DNA of 64,000 nucleotides. Source: Cupriavidus sp. BIS7 (GTDB taxonomy: Bacteria; Pseudomonadota; Gammaproteobacteria; Burkholderiales; Burkholderiaceae). The stretch spans positions 1 to 64,000 of the forward strand of contig NZ_ALOU01000049.1 in assembly GCF_000292345.1 (NCBI RefSeq), in the 5' to 3' direction. Positions 38,711 through 51,044 of the stretch are shown one piece after another (the stretch's first letter is position 1; every line of letters starts with the position of its first letter). The translations under genes and the position numbers were made by a program. The notes beneath the pieces are model-generated. The model saw nothing but the letters and a program-made list of their open reading frames with translations, had not been told where the DNA came from and made no database searches.

Positions 38711-40666
38711 GTGCAGGATGTCCGTTACGAGCACGCGATCGCGCTAGCCAATGAAGGGCGCCACGACGAGGCGCTGCAGATTGCCGACCAGCTTTGGGCG
38801 GCGCACCCTGAAGTGGTGGATTACGCCGCACTGCGTGCGCAACTGCATGCCGATCGTGGCGATGTGCCTGGCGCGCTGGCCGCGCTGGATGAAGCGATGG
38901 ATCGACTGCCGTCGCTGCAACTGGCGCCGGTGCACCGCTGGGCGTCGCGTGGCGCGCTGGCTCATGTCTACGGCACGCTGCTGATGCGCGAGGGTCGCGA
39001 TACCGATGCGCAGCCGTGGCTGCATGAAGCCGCTCGCCGCAATGGTTTGGCCACTGGTGAATGGGCGGCGCATTTCTATGCGGGTTTCGTTGCGTTCCGG
39101 CTCAACGACTTCGCGCTGGCCGGCCGCTACTGGCATGACCTGCTGTACCGCGCGCCCGACCTGGGCGCCGGCGACATCCTGCCGCTGGTGCAGGACTACG
39201 TTGCGCGTAGCGATGCCGCTGGCCAGCCCGGCGAGCCACTGCTGCGCGTGTGCCTCGGGCGCATCGCGCTAGATTCCCCCGAGTTGCTCGATCTGACGCC
39301 GGCCGAGGGCGACGCGCTGGCCGTGGTCCAGGCCGAACGCGTGCTGGCCGATCATCCCGACCATCCCGAGGCCCGCCGTCTGCGTGCGCCGCTACGGCTG
39401 GGCATCGACCCCGCTGGCGCGCTCGACGACATGGATACCTATCTGCGTCAGGAGCCCGATCCGCTGGCACAGGTACGCGCGTTGACCTGGCGCCACCAGA
39501 ACAACGCGGCGGCGGCGGCCAACGCTCCCGCGCCGCAACCGGCTTGGACCGGATTCGCGATGACCGCCGATGCCGATGACGGCGCACTCTACTTCCACGC
39601 TGCCAGCGCGCTCGGTGCGTTCATCGACGAGGTGCCAGCGTCGCAGGCCACGCTCAGGCCGCTGCTGGAGGCCGCCTGTCGCAAGGGTCTGGCCTGTTTC
39701 GAGGCGTACTTTTCCACAGGCGAGGGCGACGTGCGCGGCCATGGCGGCAATGCCGATCCCCATCTCTATTCGCTGCTGTGCCGACTGCTGGCGCGCTTGC
39801 TGCCCGCTGACGCGGAACACTTGGAAGAGAAACTGGCGCTGCACCGCAAGGGCATGGAAGCCAGCGATTTCATCGATCACTGGATCGATCTGCTCGATGC
39901 GCACGCCGCAGCCGGCCAGCATCAACAGATCGTGGACCTGGCCGGAGAGGTGCTGAACCGTTACCCGTTGGAGCGGAATCCGGCGGATGTCAGTTGGGCG
40001 TTCAGCCGTCTGGTGGCGGCCTGGGCAGCCATTGGCGGGCGTGAGGCGGCCGAGTCGGCAAGTGCGGCCATCACGCATATGGATGCACGTCTCGATGCGT
40101 TGCCGGTTGAGGCGCGCAGCGAAGGTGCGCACGCCATGGCACATGCGCGTGCGCATTACGCGGGGCTGCTGCAGACCGGCATGGCGTCGATGGATGAACA
40201 CGACCGCACCGACGCACTGAACGAGCTTGAGGCACTGCAGCGCCGGTCGATGCTCGTGGAGGATGGCTGGCTGTGCAGCCGCTTCGGACAGATCTGGCGC
40301 GACGTTGGCGACAACGAGCGCGCGCTGCCGCTGCTGGAGCAGGCTGTTTTGCTGGGCGAGGGCGATGCGCGCGCCCAGGCCCCGACGCGTGTGCAGCGCG
40401 CTAAGCTGTTCGTCGACATGGAGCGATACCCCGAAGCGCTGACCGATTTCCAGCTTGCGCTGGCCGCGCGGGACGACTGGGATGCTCAGACCTGGCTGGC
40501 AGCCGTGCGCGCCGCGCTGGGAATGGGGCAAAGGGAGACAGCACTCGCCTGGTTCGAGCGGGCGCGCGCGCTGGACGCCGAAAAGGGTACGACCCGCGGG
40601 CTTTTTGCACAGGTGGAGGCCAGTTTGAAGGCGACGCGCCCGAGGTGGAAGGTCTGGGGCGTATGA
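38711..40666 (+). CDS. Tetratricopeptide-repeat protein
   Basis: This 651-residue protein consists of helical TPR-like repeats over its whole length. Examples are YEHAIALANEGRHDEALQIA at the start and AKLFVDMERYPEALTDFQLA near residue 570, and no catalytic domain is seen. There is no signal peptide, so it is probably a cytoplasmic scaffold. I place the start at the GTG at 38711, with AAGGA 7 bases upstream. The frame is open further upstream, but that part is Pro-rich spacer. It returns to the normal GC content of the chromosome, which marks the right border of the accessory island. Its function is unknown. Confidence 0.8.
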   Translation: MQDVRYEHAIALANEGRHDEALQIADQLWAAHPEVVDYAALRAQLHADRGDVPGALAALDEAMDRLPSLQLAPVHRWASRGALAHVYGTLLMREGRDTDAQPWLHEAARRNGLATGEWAAHFYAGFVAFRLNDFALAGRYWHDLLYRAPDLGAGDILPLVQDYVARSDAAGQPGEPLLRVCLGRIALDSPELLDLTPAEGDALAVVQAERVLADHPDHPEARRLRAPLRLGIDPAGALDDMDTYLRQEPDPLAQVRALTWRHQNNAAAAANAPAPQPAWTGFAMTADADDGALYFHAASALGAFIDEVPASQATLRPLLEAACRKGLACFEAYFSTGEGDVRGHGGNADPHLYSLLCRLLARLLPADAEHLEEKLALHRKGMEASDFIDHWIDLLDAHAAAGQHQQIVDLAGEVLNRYPLERNPADVSWAFSRLVAAWAAIGGREAAESASAAITHMDARLDALPVEARSEGAHAMAHARAHYAGLLQTGMASMDEHDRTDALNELEALQRRSMLVEDGWLCSRFGQIWRDVGDNERALPLLEQAVLLGEGDARAQAPTRVQRAKLFVDMERYPEALTDFQLALAARDDWDAQTWLAAVRAALGMGQRETALAWFERARALDAEKGTTRGLFAQVEASLKATRPRWKVWGV

Positions 40667-40696
40667 GCCGAATCTGATTTTGAAAATGCCAAAAAG

Positions 40697-40722
40697 CGCC
40701 ATCGACGAAGATGGCGTTTTTT
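40697..40722 (+). terminator. Intrinsic terminator behind the TPR gene
   Basis: CGCCATC (40697-40703) pairs with GATGGCG (40710-40716) across GACGAA, followed by six T residues. Confidence 0.88.
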
Positions 40723-40805
40723 GTTTGTAGAAGCTGAAAATTGCGAGCACATTAACAGAAACGTCGGACAACACCCGACACGAAAATTCGCGTGCTTCCG
40801 TTACC

Positions 40806-42026
40806 ATGTCGGCCATGACCGGATTGAGCCAACTTTTCCCATCTCTGCCTTTGGTTCCGGGCGGCCTGTTCTGGGTCGGGCTTGCGCTGATTGGCGCGGG
40901 ACTGGCCGGAGAGGTCTGCCGCCGCTGGCTGGCCTGTCCTCGTATCGTCGGATACGCGGTGGCGGGGCTGTTCGCGGGTACGCTTGGGCGCAGCATCGTC
41001 GACGAAAACATGATTGCGCAGACGCGCATCCTGATCGACATGGCGCTGGCCCTGGCGCTGTTCGAGCTTGGCCACCGGCTGTCGCTGTCGTGGCTGCGCG
41101 CGAACCGCTGGCTGCTGTTCACGAGCGGGGCGGAAAGCCTGCTGACCTGGGGGCTGGTGTCGACGGTGCTGCAATGGCTCGGTGCGTCGCCAGCCGTTGC
41201 GATCCTTGCGGGTGGCATCGCGGTCAGCACGTCGCCAACCATCGTGCTCCAGCTCAAGAACGAACTGCGTGCCGATGGCCAGGTGACCGAGCGGCTGATG
41301 GCGATGTCGGCCCTGAACAGCATTTATGCGGCCGTCATCGTGCAGGTGGCCACCGGCTGGCTGCACTCCGAGTACGGCAACATCGGCGCGGCGCTGCTGC
41401 ATCCGTTGTACCTGCTGGTTGGGTCGTGCCTGCTGGCGTGGGTCGTCGGCAAGGTTGGCCATGCGATCTACGCCCGGATGTCCGCCGATGATCATTACAG
41501 CTTCCTGGTGCTGGTTGGCGTGGTGCTGTTTGCGCTGGCGCTGACGCGCGTGCTGAAACTGTCGATGCCGCTCTCACTGATGCTGGCCGGTGTGGTCTTC
41601 AAGCATCAGGATCGCCAGCCGCATGTGTGGCCAACGCACTTCGGCAGCGCGGGCAGCCTGCTGATCATCGTGATGGTTGTCTCGCTCGGCCTGCCGTTGA
41701 CGGCACACGACTGGGCGATCGGCGGCATGCTGGCCATCACGCTGGTCGTCATGCGTCACATTGCCAAGCTTGTTGGCGTGGTATCACTGGGATCGTTCTC
41801 GGGCCTTAGCCTGCGCCAAAGCACGGCGCTTGGCCTGGCGCTGGCCCCGATGTCCGGGCTGGCATATCTTTTGATGAACGATGTCGCACTGCTGTACCCG
41901 GGGACCGGGTCGCCGCTCGCCGCGATCATCCTGTGTGCGCTGGCGATCGAACAACTGCTCGGGCCCATCGTTGCAGCGTGGGCGCTGCGCTACGCTGGTG
42001 AAGCACGTGACCATGGAGGGCGCTGA
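40806..42026 (+). CDS. Cation:proton antiporter, CPA2 family
   Basis: This 406-residue membrane protein has about 12 hydrophobic segments in the Na+/H+ exchanger fold. [19 protein letters not shown] near residue 39 and [20 protein letters not shown] near residue 139 are typical CPA2 features. It lacks the C-terminal NAD-binding (TrkA-N) domain of KefB/KefC. It probably exchanges K+ or Na+ for protons. Its stop overlaps the start of the next gene by one base. Confidence 0.85.
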   Translation: MSAMTGLSQLFPSLPLVPGGLFWVGLALIGAGLAGEVCRRWLACPRIVGYAVAGLFAGTLGRSIVDENMIAQTRILIDMALALALFELGHRLSLSWLRANRWLLFTSGAESLLTWGLVSTVLQWLGASPAVAILAGGIAVSTSPTIVLQLKNELRADGQVTERLMAMSALNSIYAAVIVQVATGWLHSEYGNIGAALLHPLYLLVGSCLLAWVVGKVGHAIYARMSADDHYSFLVLVGVVLFALALTRVLKLSMPLSLMLAGVVFKHQDRQPHVWPTHFGSAGSLLIIVMVVSLGLPLTAHDWAIGGMLAITLVVMRHIAKLVGVVSLGSFSGLSLRQSTALGLALAPMSGLAYLLMNDVALLYPGTGSPLAAIILCALAIEQLLGPIVAAWALRYAGEARDHGGR

Positions 42027-43141
42027 TGTCGCTCGAAGCGTTCAAGCATTCCGAAGCACTGACGTTCGGCGTCGAACTGGAGCTGCAGCTCGTCAACCGC
42101 CATGACTACGACCTGGCCGCGTTCGCGCCCGACCTGCTCCGTGCGCTCAAGGGCGCACAGCATGCCGGCGACATCAAGCCGGAGATCAGTCCGTCGATGA
42201 TCGAGATCAGTACGGGCATCTGCCATGACTATGCGCAGGCGCTTGAAGAACTGACAGTCATGCGCGACCTGATGGTCAACGCGTCACGTTCGCTGAACCT
42301 GGGGATCTGCGGCGGCGGTACGCACCCGTTCCAGGTGTGGTCAGATCGCACAATCTCGAACTCGCCCCGCTACCAGTACATTTCCGAGCTCTATGGCTAT
42401 CTGGCCAAGCAGTTCACGGTATTCGGGCAGCACGTCCATATCGGTTGCCCGAGCGCGGACGAATCACTGTTCCTGCTGCACGCGATCGGGCGCTACGTGC
42501 CGCACTTTATTGCCTTGGCTGCATCGTCGCCCTATGTGCAGGGCGTGGATACCGGCTTTGCATCGGCACGCCTGAATTCGGTGGCTGCATTTCCGATGAG
42601 CGGGCGTGCACCGTTCGTGCTGACGTGGGATGCCTTCACGGCGTACTTCGAAAAGATGCGTGCTACCGGCGTGATCGAGAGCATGAAGGACTTCTACTGG
42701 GATATCCGTCCCAAGCCGGAATTCGGCACGATCGAGGTCCGCGTCATGGATACGCCATTGACCGTGGGCCGCGCCTGCGACATCGCGGCCTACATTCAGG
42801 CACTAGCGCGCTACCTGCTGCTGTCGCGGCCATTCATGCCGCAGGAAGATGACTATCTCGTCTACACGTTCAATCGCTTCCAGGCGTGCCGTTTCGGTCT
42901 GGAAGGCGAGTACGTGCATCCGAATGAACTGACGCGCAGGCCGATCGCCGACCATATCCTGTCGATCTGCGATGCGCTCGAGCCGCATGCCGAAGCGCTG
43001 GGTTCGCTGCAGGCGCTGGCCAATATCCGCGCATTGGCTGCCAGCCGCAGCAATGATGCGCACTGGGTGCGCACCATCAACGACGATGCGCACAGTCTGC
43101 GCGATACGGTGCGGCAGACCTGCGAGCAGTGGGAATCCTGA
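42026..43141 (+). CDS. YbdK-type carboxylate-amine ligase (glutamate-cysteine ligase 2 family)
   Basis: This 371-residue cytoplasmic enzyme belongs to the GCS2/YbdK family, whose members ligate an amino acid to a carboxylate with ATP and show weak glutamate-cysteine ligase activity. It begins with [20 protein letters not shown], and [20 protein letters not shown] near residue 134 is the catalytic region. The length fits. It is co-transcribed with the antiporter (ATG shares a base with the stop). Whether it makes gamma-glutamylcysteine in vivo is not known. Confidence 0.88.
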   Translation: MSLEAFKHSEALTFGVELELQLVNRHDYDLAAFAPDLLRALKGAQHAGDIKPEISPSMIEISTGICHDYAQALEELTVMRDLMVNASRSLNLGICGGGTHPFQVWSDRTISNSPRYQYISELYGYLAKQFTVFGQHVHIGCPSADESLFLLHAIGRYVPHFIALAASSPYVQGVDTGFASARLNSVAAFPMSGRAPFVLTWDAFTAYFEKMRATGVIESMKDFYWDIRPKPEFGTIEVRVMDTPLTVGRACDIAAYIQALARYLLLSRPFMPQEDDYLVYTFNRFQACRFGLEGEYVHPNELTRRPIADHILSICDALEPHAEALGSLQALANIRALAASRSNDAHWVRTINDDAHSLRDTVRQTCEQWES

Positions 43142-43155
43142 ACCAGTCCTGGCGC

Positions 43156-43902
43156 TCAGGCGCCGTGCGGCACGCTTTCACCATCGCGGCCCGTCACCAG
43201 CCCTAGCTGCTGGTTGGCGGGAACGGCCACGTCGATCATCTTCGGCCGAGGTAGGTTCAGGCCGCGCATCATGACGATGAACTCGTCGCGCGTGCGGCCT
43301 GCCACGCGGCTGTTGGTGGTGCGCTCCTGACCGATCGTTGATTCGGTGCGGCCCTTGTAGTCATGCGCAGGAAAGACGCGCGTGTCGTCGGGCAGGCGGA
43401 AGAGCTTCTGCGTCAGGCTGTCGAACAGTGTGCCCGCATCGCCCGACTGGAAATCGGTACGGCCGCAGCCATCGATCAGCAAGGCATCGCCAGTGAAGAT
43501 GCGGCGTACCACACCATCGGCAATTGGTTCTTCCCAGAGATAGCTCATGCTGCCCGCAGTATGGCCCGGTGTATGGATTGCTCGCAGCACTTGTTTGCCG
43601 AAGCTGATCGTGTCGCCGTCAATGAGCTGTTTCTGCGCCGGCTTGATGTCGCAGCCGGAGGGCGCGGCGGTGTGCGCGCCAGTTTGCTGCGCGAGGTGTC
43701 CCGCGGACGTGATGTGATCAGCGTGCGCGTGCGTCTCGACCACCCAGGCCAGTTTCGCCCCAGCACCGTTGAGCACCGCGAGGTCACGCTCGTACTGCCG
43801 ATCCACGGGGTCGATCAGCACGGCCTCGTGGGTGTCCGCGTCGATCAGCAGGTAGGTGAAGGTGGATGACGTTTCGTCAAAAAGCTGATGGAAGGTCTGC
43901 AT
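43156..43902 (-). CDS. Metallo-beta-lactamase-fold hydrolase, ETHE1-like (persulfide dioxygenase type)
   Basis: This 248-residue enzyme has the metal-binding motif [13 protein letters not shown] near residue 55, a second His in [15 protein letters not shown] near residue 110 and an Asp in [17 protein letters not shown] near residue 137. The combination [11 protein letters not shown] is characteristic of the ETHE1/persulfide dioxygenase branch, which oxidises glutathione persulfide to sulfite. Such proteins act in sulfide detoxification. I chose the ATG at 43902, which gives the family start [18 protein letters not shown]. It converges with the YbdK gene. Confidence 0.88.
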   Translation of the reverse strand: MQTFHQLFDETSSTFTYLLIDADTHEAVLIDPVDRQYERDLAVLNGAGAKLAWVVETHAHADHITSAGHLAQQTGAHTAAPSGCDIKPAQKQLIDGDTISFGKQVLRAIHTPGHTAGSMSYLWEEPIADGVVRRIFTGDALLIDGCGRTDFQSGDAGTLFDSLTQKLFRLPDDTRVFPAHDYKGRTESTIGQERTTNSRVAGRTRDEFIVMMRGLNLPRPKMIDVAVPANQQLGLVTGRDGESVPHGA

Positions 43903-43974
43903 GGCCGTGTTCTCATTCTTGGCAAGCCGGATGTGCCTCAATCATACGTCGGCAATGGCCGCCGACCACCCGAA

Positions 43975-45351
43975 TCAGCACTCCACGATATTGACCGCCA
44001 GGCCGCCGCGCGCGGTTTCCTTGTATTTGGTCTTCATGTCCGCGCCGGTTTCGCGCATGGTCTTGATGACCGAGTCGAGCGAAACATAGTGCGTGCCGTC
44101 ACCGCGCAGCGCCATGCGTGCCGCATTGACCGCCTTCACCGATGCCATCGCATTGCGCTCGATGCACGGAATCTGCACCAGTCCGCCCACCGGGTCGCAT
44201 GTCAGGCCAAGGTTGTGCTCCATGCCGATCTCGGCGGCGTTCTCCACCTGCTCGGGCGTGCCGCCAAGCACCGCGGCCAGCGCGCCCGCCGCCATCGAGC
44301 AGGCCACGCCGACTTCACCCTGGCAACCGACCTCCGCGCCAGAGATCGACGCGTTGAGCTTGTAGAGCAGGCCGATCGCACCAGCCGTTAGCAGGAAGTC
44401 CACAGCGCCCTGGCGATTGGCACCCGGGATAAAGCGGTCGTAGTAATGCAGCACGGCCGGAATGATGCCCGCCGCGCCGTTGGTTGGTGCCGTGACCACG
44501 CGACCGCCGGCTGCGTTCTCTTCGTTGACGGCGATTGCGTAGAGGTTGACCCAGTCCATCACCGAAAGCGGGTCGGACAACGTGCGTTCGGCGCGTTCGG
44601 TCAGGTTGCGGTATAGCTCGGGCGCGCGGCGGCGGACCTTGAACGGTCCCGGCAGTTCGCCGTCAGTGCGGCAGCCACGTGCCACGCATTGCTGCATGAC
44701 ATCCCAGATATGCAGGAGGCCGTCGGTGACGTCCTGTTCGGATCGCCACGTCAGTTCGTTCTCGAGCATGAGCCGTGCGATCGACTTGCCACTGGCGTGG
44801 GCCATATCGAGCATCGCGCGGCCGCTGCGGAACGGATGCGGCAACTGGCGTTCGGCGGCCTGCAACTGCGTGTTCGGCGCACCGGCGGTGACAATGAAGC
44901 CGCCGCCCACTGACAGATAGCGAGCCTCGCGTAGCGAGGCGCCGTCTGCGTCGTAGGCGTGGAACTTCATGCCGTTGGGATGTTCGGCCATCGCCTCGCG
45001 GCGATAGAACGCGATGTGGTCGCGCTCGACAAACGGCACGGCATGCGTACCGAGCAGCGAGAGTGTGCGGCTGGCGCGCAGCGCCGCGAGCTTCTTGTCG
45101 ATGGTATCGGGGTCCACCGTATCCGGCGACTCGCCCATCAGACCCAGGATCACGCCCTTGTCAGTGCCGTGCCCCTTGCCTGTGGCGCCGAGCGATCCAT
45201 ACAGCTCCACGCGCACGCTGGCCACTTGCGCCAGCAGCCCGTCGCGCTCCAGACCGTGCGCAAACATCAGTGCTGCGCGCATCGGCCCAACCGTATGCGA
45301 ACTGGACGGGCCGATGCCCACCTTGAATAGATCGAAGACGCTGACAGCCAC
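43975..45351 (-). CDS. sdaA: L-serine ammonia-lyase (iron-sulfur dependent)
   Basis: This 458-residue cytoplasmic enzyme converts L-serine to pyruvate and ammonia. The N-terminal domain begins [20 protein letters not shown], and the C-terminal domain carries the [4Fe-4S] cysteines in [22 protein letters not shown] and [10 protein letters not shown]. The length is normal for the single-chain form. It lies 104 bases behind gcvP on the same strand, so serine derived from glycine can be turned into pyruvate in the same regulon. Confidence 0.96.
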   Translation of the reverse strand: MAVSVFDLFKVGIGPSSSHTVGPMRAALMFAHGLERDGLLAQVASVRVELYGSLGATGKGHGTDKGVILGLMGESPDTVDPDTIDKKLAALRASRTLSLLGTHAVPFVERDHIAFYRREAMAEHPNGMKFHAYDADGASLREARYLSVGGGFIVTAGAPNTQLQAAERQLPHPFRSGRAMLDMAHASGKSIARLMLENELTWRSEQDVTDGLLHIWDVMQQCVARGCRTDGELPGPFKVRRRAPELYRNLTERAERTLSDPLSVMDWVNLYAIAVNEENAAGGRVVTAPTNGAAGIIPAVLHYYDRFIPGANRQGAVDFLLTAGAIGLLYKLNASISGAEVGCQGEVGVACSMAAGALAAVLGGTPEQVENAAEIGMEHNLGLTCDPVGGLVQIPCIERNAMASVKAVNAARMALRGDGTHYVSLDSVIKTMRETGADMKTKYKETARGGLAVNIVEC

Positions 45352-45455
45352 GACTGACTCCAGTGATGCGCCGGCACTTGGCCGGAGCAGGGTCCCACCA
45401 GCGGCACCCGGGTGGCCCGGACGCCGCCTTGCTGCCTTGCAAGAGGGCAGATGCC

Positions 45456-48380
<2,925 letters not shown>

Positions 48381-48465
48381 GGCAAGGAATCTCGTGGAGC
48401 ACGCGGCGCCAGGTGGTCAGCCCGGCCGCCGCGCGTGCGGCATCAATTACGTCGGTGTGTCAGGC

Positions 48466-48846
48466 TCAGGCGCCGACGCTGGCCTTGTAGGCGTCGGCGT
48501 TCATCAGGCCGTTCACGTCGTCGGCGTTGGCCGGCTTCAGCTTGAACAGCCAGGCGTCGAACGCGTTGGCGTTGACAGATTCCGGCGAGGCCGAAGCGGC
48601 TTCGTTGACGGCGATCACTTCGCCGGCCACCGGGGCGTAGATGTCGGAGGCGGCCTTCACGGACTCCACCACGGCCAGCGCATCGCCGGCGCCGACCGAC
48701 TTGCCCACTTCGGGCAGTTCCAGGAAGACGATGTCGCCAAGCGCATCCTGTGCGTGATCGGTGATGCCGATCGTCAGCGTGCCGTCGGATTCGACGCGCA
48801 CCCATTCGTGCGACTCGGTGTACTTGAGGTCAGCGGGGAAATTCAT
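48466..48846 (-). CDS. gcvH: Glycine cleavage system H protein
   Basis: This 126-residue lipoyl carrier shuttles the aminomethyl group between P, T and L proteins. It begins [20 protein letters not shown], and the lipoylated lysine lies in [15 protein letters not shown] near residue 64. The length is standard. It lies between gcvT and gcvP in the same operon. Confidence 0.97.
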   Translation of the reverse strand: MNFPADLKYTESHEWVRVESDGTLTIGITDHAQDALGDIVFLELPEVGKSVGAGDALAVVESVKAASDIYAPVAGEVIAVNEAASASPESVNANAFDAWLFKLKPANADDVNGLMNADAYKASVGA

Positions 48847-48956
48847 GAGGTTCTCCGGGAATTCGGTTTGTTTCTTGTTTCAATCACCCGCCCGCAGCAG
48901 GTTGGCTCGAGCGGACGGGTGGAGGGGCGACCGTTGTGTAAAGCCGGGCGGATGCC

Positions 48957-50084
48957 TCAGCTCACGAGTGCCTTGCCATTGCGCACAAACGGCAGTTTAA
49001 CCACAGTCGCGGTCAGTTTGCGGTCACGGATTTCGACCTGGACGTCGGTACCGGGCGTGATGTCCTTCGGCAGGCGGGCAAAGGCGATCGACTGCTGCAG
49101 GCTCGGGCTGAACGTCCCGCTAGTGATCTCGCCGGCGCCGGAGGCAGTGATGACTTTCTGATGCGCGCGCAGCACACCGCCCTTGTCGCGCAGGATCAGG
49201 CCCGCGAACGTCTGCTTCTGGCCGCCGGCCAGCAGCGCCGGCTTGCCGGTGAAGTCGCGCTCGCTTTGCAGATCGACGGTCCAGGCCAGCCCGGCATCGA
49301 GCGGGGAGGTGTGGATGTCCATGTCCTGACCGTAGAGATTCATGCCGGCCTCCAGGCGCAGCGTGTCGCGCGCGCCCAGGCCTGCAGGGCGCACGCCCGC
49401 GGCGGACAGTTTTTCCCAGATACCTGCGGCGTTCTCGGCCGGCACCACAAGCTCGAAGCCGTCTTCGCCGGTATAGCCGGTGCGCGCCACCATCAGTTCG
49501 CCCATTTCGGCGTCCTGGACAACAAGCGCATTGAACGGCTTGAGCGCGTCGGCCGGCTGGGTCGACGGGAATGCCTGGTACACCTTCTGGCGCGCGTTCG
49601 GGCCTTGCACCGCAACAATCGCCAACTTGCTGACACCAGCGGGGGCCACGTCGCCACGGCGCGGGGTGATCGTCACGCCGCTGCCGGTGGCCGCGTTATG
49701 CGACTGGATCCATTCGATATCGCCGACGGCCGTGCTGGCATTCACCACCAGACGGAAGCGGTCCTCGGCAAAGAAGTAGACGATCAGGTCGTCGATGACG
49801 CCGCCTTTCTCGTCGAGCATGCAGGAGTAGAGCGCCTTGCCCGGCGTCTGCAGCTTGTCGACGTTGTTGGCCAGCAGGCCGCGCAGGAACGCGCGCGTAT
49901 TGGGGCCGGTCAGGTCCACCACGCACATGTGGGAAACATCGAACATGCCGGCGTCCGCGCGGACGGCGTTGTGTTCCTCGATCTGAGAGCCGTAGTTGAC
50001 CGGCATGTCCCAGCCGCCAAAGTCGACCATGCGGGCGCCGAGGGCGCGGTGGATGGCATTGAGGGGCGTGGCCAGAAGCGTCAT
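48957..50084 (-). CDS. gcvT: Aminomethyltransferase, glycine cleavage T protein
   Basis: This 375-residue enzyme transfers the one-carbon unit to tetrahydrofolate and releases ammonia. It opens with [20 protein letters not shown] and continues with [20 protein letters not shown], the conserved folate-binding N-terminal part. It is the first gene of the operon, about 30 bases after the terminator of the glycine riboswitch. Confidence 0.97.
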   Translation of the reverse strand: MTLLATPLNAIHRALGARMVDFGGWDMPVNYGSQIEEHNAVRADAGMFDVSHMCVVDLTGPNTRAFLRGLLANNVDKLQTPGKALYSCMLDEKGGVIDDLIVYFFAEDRFRLVVNASTAVGDIEWIQSHNAATGSGVTITPRRGDVAPAGVSKLAIVAVQGPNARQKVYQAFPSTQPADALKPFNALVVQDAEMGELMVARTGYTGEDGFELVVPAENAAGIWEKLSAAGVRPAGLGARDTLRLEAGMNLYGQDMDIHTSPLDAGLAWTVDLQSERDFTGKPALLAGGQKQTFAGLILRDKGGVLRAHQKVITASGAGEITSGTFSPSLQQSIAFARLPKDITPGTDVQVEIRDRKLTATVVKLPFVRNGKALVS

Positions 50085-50111
50085 GGATGTCCTTGGGGCG
50101 GTTCGAAAACG

Positions 50112-50179
50112 AAAAAAGGGTCATCCGCCGCAGCGCCGGTTGCGCAAAAGCGTAACCAGTCCGCTGCCGCGGATGACCC
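50112..50179 (-). terminator. Terminator of the glycine riboswitch expression platform
   Basis: On the minus strand, GGGTCATCCGCGGCAGCG pairs with CGCTGCGGCGGATGACCC and is followed by six T residues (plus positions 50162-50179, 50118-50135 and 50112-50117). Its 5' arm starts at the end of aptamer 2, so glycine binding could decide whether it forms. Confidence 0.85.
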
Positions 50180-50400
50180 CTCTGTCCTCGATACCTGAGA
50201 GATTACGAAGCTCGTCGCTCCGTGCGCCCCTTCGGTGGACATGCTCACCATGCGCGTGGCGCAGTGGCGGATGTCGCTCTCCAGAGTGCGGCATGCATCG
50301 TGTGCATGTTGCATGCCGATCCGGCCAGTCCATGGTGCCTGAGAGTTTTCGGGTGATACCCCTTCGGCGGCGCAGTTGCTGCGCGCTCTCCCGGCCAGAT
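50177..50400 (-). promoter_or_regulatory. Tandem glycine riboswitch
   Basis: Two glycine aptamers lie in series on the minus strand. Aptamer 1 runs from about 50400 to 50325, with GGGAGAGC, GCCGAAGGGG and ACTCTCAGGCACC. Aptamer 2 runs from about 50290 to 50177, with CTGGAGAGCG, ACCGAAGGGGC and ATCTCTCAGGTA. These are the conserved gcvT-motif elements. A linker of about 35 bases with the repeat GCATG joins them, and the terminator follows. Confidence 0.93.
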
Positions 50401-50407
50401 GCGCGTG

Positions 50408-50436
50408 AATGTACGGGACCGGTTCCCCTTTGTCAA
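50408..50436 (-). promoter_or_regulatory. Sigma70 promoter of gcvTHP
   Basis: On the minus strand, TTGACA (plus 50431-50436) and TACATT (plus 50408-50413) are separated by exactly 17 bases. The predicted transcript starts about 7 bases on, right at aptamer 1 of the riboswitch. Confidence 0.85.
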
Positions 50437-50539
50437 ACCTGCCTGACCTGCCTTGGCGAGCCGGTCCCCCGGTCGATCTGGTCAATCTGGTGCATCGTCA
50501 GCGGTCAGTACCGCCGACAGTGCTGCTAGTGCCCCTCTG

Positions 50540-50761
50540 CTAGTGCCCCTTGGTGGTGACGTTACCGATCACGCCACCCACCGCAGCGCCGCCAAGCGTA
50601 CCCAGCGCGCTGCCTTCGGTCAGTACTGCACCGCCCACGGCACCCACGCCTGCGCCGATCGCCGTGTTGCGCTGCTTCGGCGTCATGTCGGCACAGCCGC
50701 CAAAGGCAACCAGCGTGACACCAATCAGTGTGACCTTCGAAATCGTGCGAAGCGTTTTCAT
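50540..50761 (-). CDS. Small glycine-zipper lipoprotein
   Basis: This 73-residue protein has a lipoprotein signal peptide (SKVTLIGVTLVAFGGC, lipobox Cys near residue 22), then DMTPKQRNTAIGAGVGAVGG and a run of small residues typical of glycine-zipper proteins such as OsmB. It is probably anchored in the outer membrane. The ATG at 50761 is chosen because the signal peptide begins there; the open frame further upstream is not credible. Its function is unknown, though relatives respond to osmotic or envelope stress. Confidence 0.8.
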   Translation of the reverse strand: MKTLRTISKVTLIGVTLVAFGGCADMTPKQRNTAIGAGVGAVGGAVLTEGSALGTLGGAAVGGVIGNVTTKGH

Positions 50762-51044
50762 GATGGCCTCCAGTGCATTTATTGCATCGTTGTTGATGTG
50801 TCGAACCTGCCACGCGCGCCTGCCAAGGCCGGCGTGCTGTGATAGGTGAGAGGCAGATGCGATGGCTGGGTGCCCGCGACTTACGATTGTTACGGGCCGG
50901 AAACGCCTGCCGTAGGACAGCATCGGACACCGGTCTGGACATGAGGCACATGCGCGCGTGTGCGTGTTAACATCGGCGGCTTCGGCGCACCGGGTCCGGT
51001 GTGCATCATCCGCGCCTTTCCGGCCGATTCTCCTCGCTGATCAC

